DNA of 64,000 bases from Macrolepiota albuminosa. Its lineage: Eukaryota > Basidiomycota > Agaricomycetes > Agaricales > Agaricaceae. Below, one piece after another: positions 60,145 through 64,000 of this stretch; the first letter of the stretch is position 1, and every line of letters starts with the position of its first letter. Position numbers and translations under genes: made by a program. The DNA lies in NCBI GenBank assembly GCA_027475525.1, contig JAMWFC010000060.1, forward strand, positions 558,001 to 622,000. The letters run 5' to 3'. The notes under the pieces are model-generated. The model had not been told where the DNA came from, ran no database searches, and saw nothing but the letters and a program-made list of their open reading frames with translations.

Positions 60145-62673
60145 GGGAGTGGCGCATGCTCCAAAACTACAATGACATGCAACAATTCGTTGGCCTTGTC
60201 AACTACATATCGAGCTTCTTGCCCGATGTCACAGCCTATACTGGGCCACTTATGGCCATGACGCAGAATGGGTCACCGTTCAATTGGAGGCCGTTGCACC
60301 AGCGGTGCTTTGAGATGGTCAAACAGATCTGTATGAAGACTCCGGTGATTCGACCAATTGACCCTAGATGGGACGAGCTGATATGGCTCATTTGTGACGC
60401 GTCCAAGACAGGCGTCGGAGCCATGTACAGTCAGGGAAGCAGCTGGCAGACGTGCCGCCCAGCAGGGTTCATGTCGAAGAAGTTCATGACGGCCCAGCAA
60501 AACTATGCGGTGCACAAGCTGGAGACTCTTGCCATACTCGAGGCCCTCCTCAAGTGGGAGGATAAGCTGATGGGATATCCCATCCACATCATAACGGACC
60601 ACAAGGCCCTTGAGTTCTTTAAAACTCAGGTGAACTTGTCGCCGCGTCAGCGACGGTGGATAGACTACATGTCGAGATACCAGTTTGACATCACCTATGT
60701 TAAAGGTGAACTCAACAAAGTGGCAGACTGCTTGTCATGCTACTTTGAGAGTGATGTAGTTGGGGAGGCTCACGAGCCTCATGAGTATGTGCAGGCAGAC
60801 TGCCACATAGACCCTGATGGAGAGGATTTACCTTTCCACCGATACCAGGAGCTCAGAGAGCATGTCCTGGAAGTACATGCTATGTATGACGATGAATGGA
60901 GACGAAGCACTCGCCTCAGAAAGCAGCGTGAAGAGCGGGACGTAGCCGCCCAGTTGCTCAAGGAGCATGAAGTCGTGGACCCAGCGTCAACTGGGGAGCA
61001 CAAGCGCCCCAATTTACCTGTTATGCTGGCGGAGATGCTCAAAAGCGAATTGCCTTCATCCTAGCCCCCTAGCTTGGTCAGCAACGACTTCCAGAAGGAA
61101 GTGGTGCAGGACTATGGCAATGATTCTCTCTTCACCAAGATAATCGCCAATCCTGACGACCATCCTCGGTTCAGGCATGAGCCTGGTGGACTCATCACAA
61201 CTGAGAACCGTCAAGGGGTGGCAGTGGTCTGCCTCCCCCATACGCAAACCATTGTTACGCGGGTCTTGGACCAGGCCCATGCACTGGTGGGACACTTTGG
61301 TGCCGCCAGGATGTTGGGCTACATCCAGAGATGGTATTGGTGGCCACGTATGGCCCAAGAAGTGACTAAGTTCTGCGCCTCATGTGCAGCGTGTCAGAGG
61401 GCAAAGTTGCCCCCTGGATCCCCTCCTGGGAAGCTACACCAGCTACCCATGCCAGTGAAACCTTGGGATTCCATTGGAATGGACTTTGTAGGTCCCTTTT
61501 CCGAGTCCAGAGGGTTTGATTACCTCTGGGTGGTAATATGCTGCATGACAAGCATGGTGCACCTCATACCGGTGCGAACTACGCTGACAGCTAAGGAGCT
61601 GTCATGGATCTACCTTAGAGAGATCATTAGGCTGCATGGGCTGCCTAGCACCATTGTGAGCGACCGTGACTCGAAGTTCACGTCTCAATGGTGGAGGGAA
61701 CTCTACAAACTGTTAGGAGCGTGACTCCTCATGTCGACGTCCTTCCATCCTCAAACGGATGGGCAAACAGAGTGGGCTAACCGCAGTATAGGCCAGATTC
61801 TGAGGGCAGTTGTTTGCCCTGACCAACGAGACTGGGTGGACTGGTGTCCACTCACTGAGTTCGTGATTAACACAAGCATCTCAGATACGACAGGGTATGT
61901 GCCCTTTGAGCTCAATGGAAGGTACTTGCCCTCCATGCTGCACGAAGTTCGTGCTGATACGGTGGCCCACCAAGGAGTTGTCGAGTTCGCCAGGCAGGCC
62001 CTGGAGAACATTGCGGCAGCGCATGATGCCATCATAGAGGTGCGAGTCTTTCAGGCAAAAAATGTCAATCACTGTAGGCGAGCAGAACCGCCAATAGCAG
62101 TAGGAGCATTGGTTTACCTGTCAACGCGTAACCTGAGACTCCCAAAGGGTTGGGTGAGTAAACTCTGCCCGAAATGGGTAGGCCCATACCGCATTCTAGA
62201 TGCAGAGCCAAGTACCTCCAACTACGTGTTGGAGCTGCCTCTGGCATTACAGGAACGACGCATCGTTCCAAAGTTTCACGTGTCACTGTTGCGACCATAC
62301 AGCGCATCTGACGATGCGCTATTCCCTAACAGGGTGACCCTGGGCCCCTATGATTTTGGGGCTCAAGACAATGACAAATGGTTCGTTGAGTGCATCATTG
62401 GGCACCGGTGGACTGAGTGTAACACGCTCGAGTTTGAGGTACGCTGGTCTCTCGGGGACACAACATGGGAGCCACACTCCCATTGCTCCAAGTTGGCGGC
62501 ACTTGACCGTTATTTGGAGTTGAAGGGTGTTAAGCGCCCACATCAATTAAGTAAGCGTGCCAGTGCTTAATTTGATCGGCAGTGCCGATCGTGGCTTGGC
62601 TGAGTTGGTCAGCAGCTGTGGCTGAAACACGTCTTAAAAGGCAAAATTTCTTTTTCGCTTTTTTCCCTCAACC

Positions 62674-62700
62674 ATGGACAACATGCCCATGGACCAGAGT

Positions 62701-62733
<33 letters not shown>

Positions 62734-64000
62734 ATTGAGTTTGCGCCGTCGGTCTTACCGTCGGCTAAAGGAGGGGGCAGATGGCTCCCCCGCTGACCCA
62801 AAATGCGCCCTAGTGGGGACAATCACAACACGCTGTGGGCTTCCCACAGCAGCAGCAACCACCAGTGGCGGGCTACCTGCCGCAGCAGCCGGTGATCAGT
62901 GGCTATCCGCCACTCCAACCCATGCAGGGCAACTTCATGCTCCAGAACGCATCTGTGGGCGGCTATCAGCCCCAACAACCAGTAGTGGGCGCTTATGTGC
63001 CACATCACGCAGAGGGCCAATCCCAGCAACAGGCCTACGGGGGGCTAGTCAGCCCCCAAGCAGCGCCAGGATGGGGGCAGTTTGCTCCCGCTATGGCAAG
63101 AGGGGCTATGGGCGCACATCTTTTGCCCCAGTTTACCGCCCCAGCGCACTACCCTGGCATGGGTGGTGTGCCTATAATGATGCCGTACCCCCGGCTTGGA
63201 TGGGGGCTTGGGGCGCAATGCCCCAGTACGGCGCCAGCCAAGGGAGGCCGGTCGATTTTCCTGTCAACCACAGTACCAGTCGACAATCTAGAGGGACGCC
63301 AAGCATCCCTCATGCAGGCCACCGCGGCCATTGAGAGTACAGAAACTCTCAGTCTAGAACAAAGCATCAGTTCATCGGCTGATGCGCCAATGGAGAGCCT
63401 GGCCAAGCTCTCCTTGCTACAGCGGCTGGAAATGCTGCACCAATCCGAGCCCAGCTTGGAAGAAGAGTCGAGAGCCTGGCCAAGCTCTCCTTGCTACAGC
63501 GGCTGGAAATGCTGCACCAATCCGAGCCCAGCTTGGAAGAAGAGTCGCATCCTCGACGTGACAAAGAAAAAGCACGGGCTGTTGAGCCCAGTCACAACCA
63601 GGACTTAGTCCTGGCTACCCTTCTCCAACGTCTGGGAGACAACGGGTATGATGTACCTGCAGAGTCATCATCAACCAGGACTTAGTCCTGGCTACCCTTC
63701 TCCAACGTCTGGGAGACAACGGGTATGATGTACCTGCAGAGTCATCATTCCTCCACGATGCGGAGGCGGTCGTCCTCATCAGCCAGATGATGGACGACAT
63801 GGATCATATGCATGCCCAGCGCAAAACTGATCTCCTTGCCCTATCGGCCGCTTGTAAGTGGCAGACTACACCCCCAAGTCGGAACACTGACTCCAGCAAA
63901 AGAGCGCGTCAGCAAGGAGTAGAGGACACGCCCTCCTGCTCGATTAAGTCGAGTGTTGTTGCCCCCAGCTGGGAGGCCGGCCTAGGATGGGACATCCTTC
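62674..64000 (+). CDS. Family-A accessory gene: Q/G/Y/P-rich low-complexity protein, open at right edge
   Basis: Starts ~100 bp after the chromodomain stop with MDNMPMDQSEQQQQ and a poly-Gln run. A one-base difference in a G run near 62775 and a TAG at about 62812 shift or stop the frame. It then continues as GFPQQQQPPVAGYLPQQPV with repeated QQPV(V/I)xGYxP units (to ~63010), a Gly/Pro/Ala part and a helical C-terminal part (AKLSLLQRLEMLHQSE; DAEAVVLISQMMDDMDHMH). Two 77-bp duplications (63393 and 63595) break the frame artificially. The composition resembles prion-like or condensate-forming domains. No homologue is known to me; sense-strand, after integrase, so it is in the place of an env-like or extra ORF. 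Confidence 0.6.
63393..63546. repeat. Exact 77-bp duplication
   Basis: Copies 63393-63469 and 63470-63546 in the accessory gene. Confidence 0.88.
63595..63748. repeat. Exact 77-bp duplication
   Basis: Copies 63595-63671 and 63672-63748 in the accessory gene. Confidence 0.88.

Larger units (their letters stand above)
54261..62570 (+). pseudogene. A2 gag-pol polyprotein with several stop codons
   Basis: One reading frame from MQISNRE (54261) through Gag, protease, RT, RNase H, integrase and chromodomain. Gag knuckle CFACGQPGHYATNC (~57661-57703), protease WTLWDSGSTTLGI (~58140-58178), RT DLTDAYKQVHI and MHIYLDDIFIY (~59779-59811), RNase H WLICDASKTGVGAMY, integrase GHFGAARMLGY / CASCAACQR / MDFVGPF / FHPQTDGQTE, chromodomain FEVRWSLGDTTWEPHS (~62430-62480). 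Nonsense codons at 55023, 56100, 58526, 58832, 58889, 61062 and 61722. A1 keeps CGA at 55023, CAG at 61062 and AGA at 61722. One base is missing near 57478 relative to A1, and two 77-bp duplications (59834, 59991) break RT/RNase H. A solo LTR B splits gag. Confidence 0.87.
53914..64000 (+). mobile_element. Element A2: Ty3-like chromodomain retrotransposon nested in A1
   Basis: 5' LTR 53914-54153 (240 bp). Preceding bases ACTAC are the presumed TSD. Contains gag-pol, a solo LTR B insertion in gag and an accessory gene; the 3' LTR is beyond the window. CpG content is much higher than in A1, so it is younger or less exposed to deamination. Confidence 0.82.

Overview
The window looks like nuclear DNA of a filamentous basidiomycete, most likely an Agaricomycete. 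Genes are split by many short introns (about 40-60 nt) with GT/AG borders. The single-copy genes are typical of fungi (SEC24, a NUM1/ApsA-type cortical PH protein, a YVH1-type phosphatase, a class I cyclic-nucleotide phosphodiesterase), and the non-LTR and Ty3-like retroelements are of kinds common in mushrooms. I cannot name the species. No tRNA, rRNA or CRISPR was recognised.

Positions 1-24100 are the gene-bearing half. A YVH1-like phosphatase runs off the left edge on the minus strand. Three tandem GH25 lysozyme genes follow on the minus strand; the third has lost its catalytic D-x-E motif and a splice donor. Next come a DUF2855 protein, a cAMP phosphodiesterase and a 16-exon SEC24 on the plus strand, then a 1.66-kaa NUM1-like gene on the minus strand with a CACTG-type MITE just upstream of it. 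Exon chains for GH25, DUF2855, PDE, SEC24 and NUM1 all close in phase.

Positions 24100-64000 are a transposon graveyard. At 24.4-28.7 kb lie CpG-poor remains of LINE-type elements. From 29558 the insertions are nested and can be ordered by target-site duplications. A solo LTR (family A, TSD ACTTA) is split by a solo LTR (family B, TSD CCGG). That LTR is split by a complete Ty3-like element C (30018-44393, TSD GCGC/TCGC), whose 3' LTR is split by an inverted solo LTR B (TSD GCGC). Downstream, a decayed family-A chromodomain element (A1, from 46120) is interrupted at 53914 by a younger family-A element (A2) that runs off the right edge. A2 itself carries a solo LTR B (TSD GCGG).

The most unusual feature is element C. 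Its gag-pol is on the minus strand and damaged. Between pol and the polypurine tract it carries three apparently intact, intron-containing genes on the opposite strand: a 712-aa protein with a Zn2Cys6-like cysteine cluster and two small paralogues. Family A carries its own extra gene after the chromodomain, a Q/G/Y/P-rich low-complexity protein.

One caution on the assembly: at least 13 exact direct duplications all have the same period, 77 bp (one abuts the only N gap). They look like unmerged contig overlaps and break several reading frames artificially.
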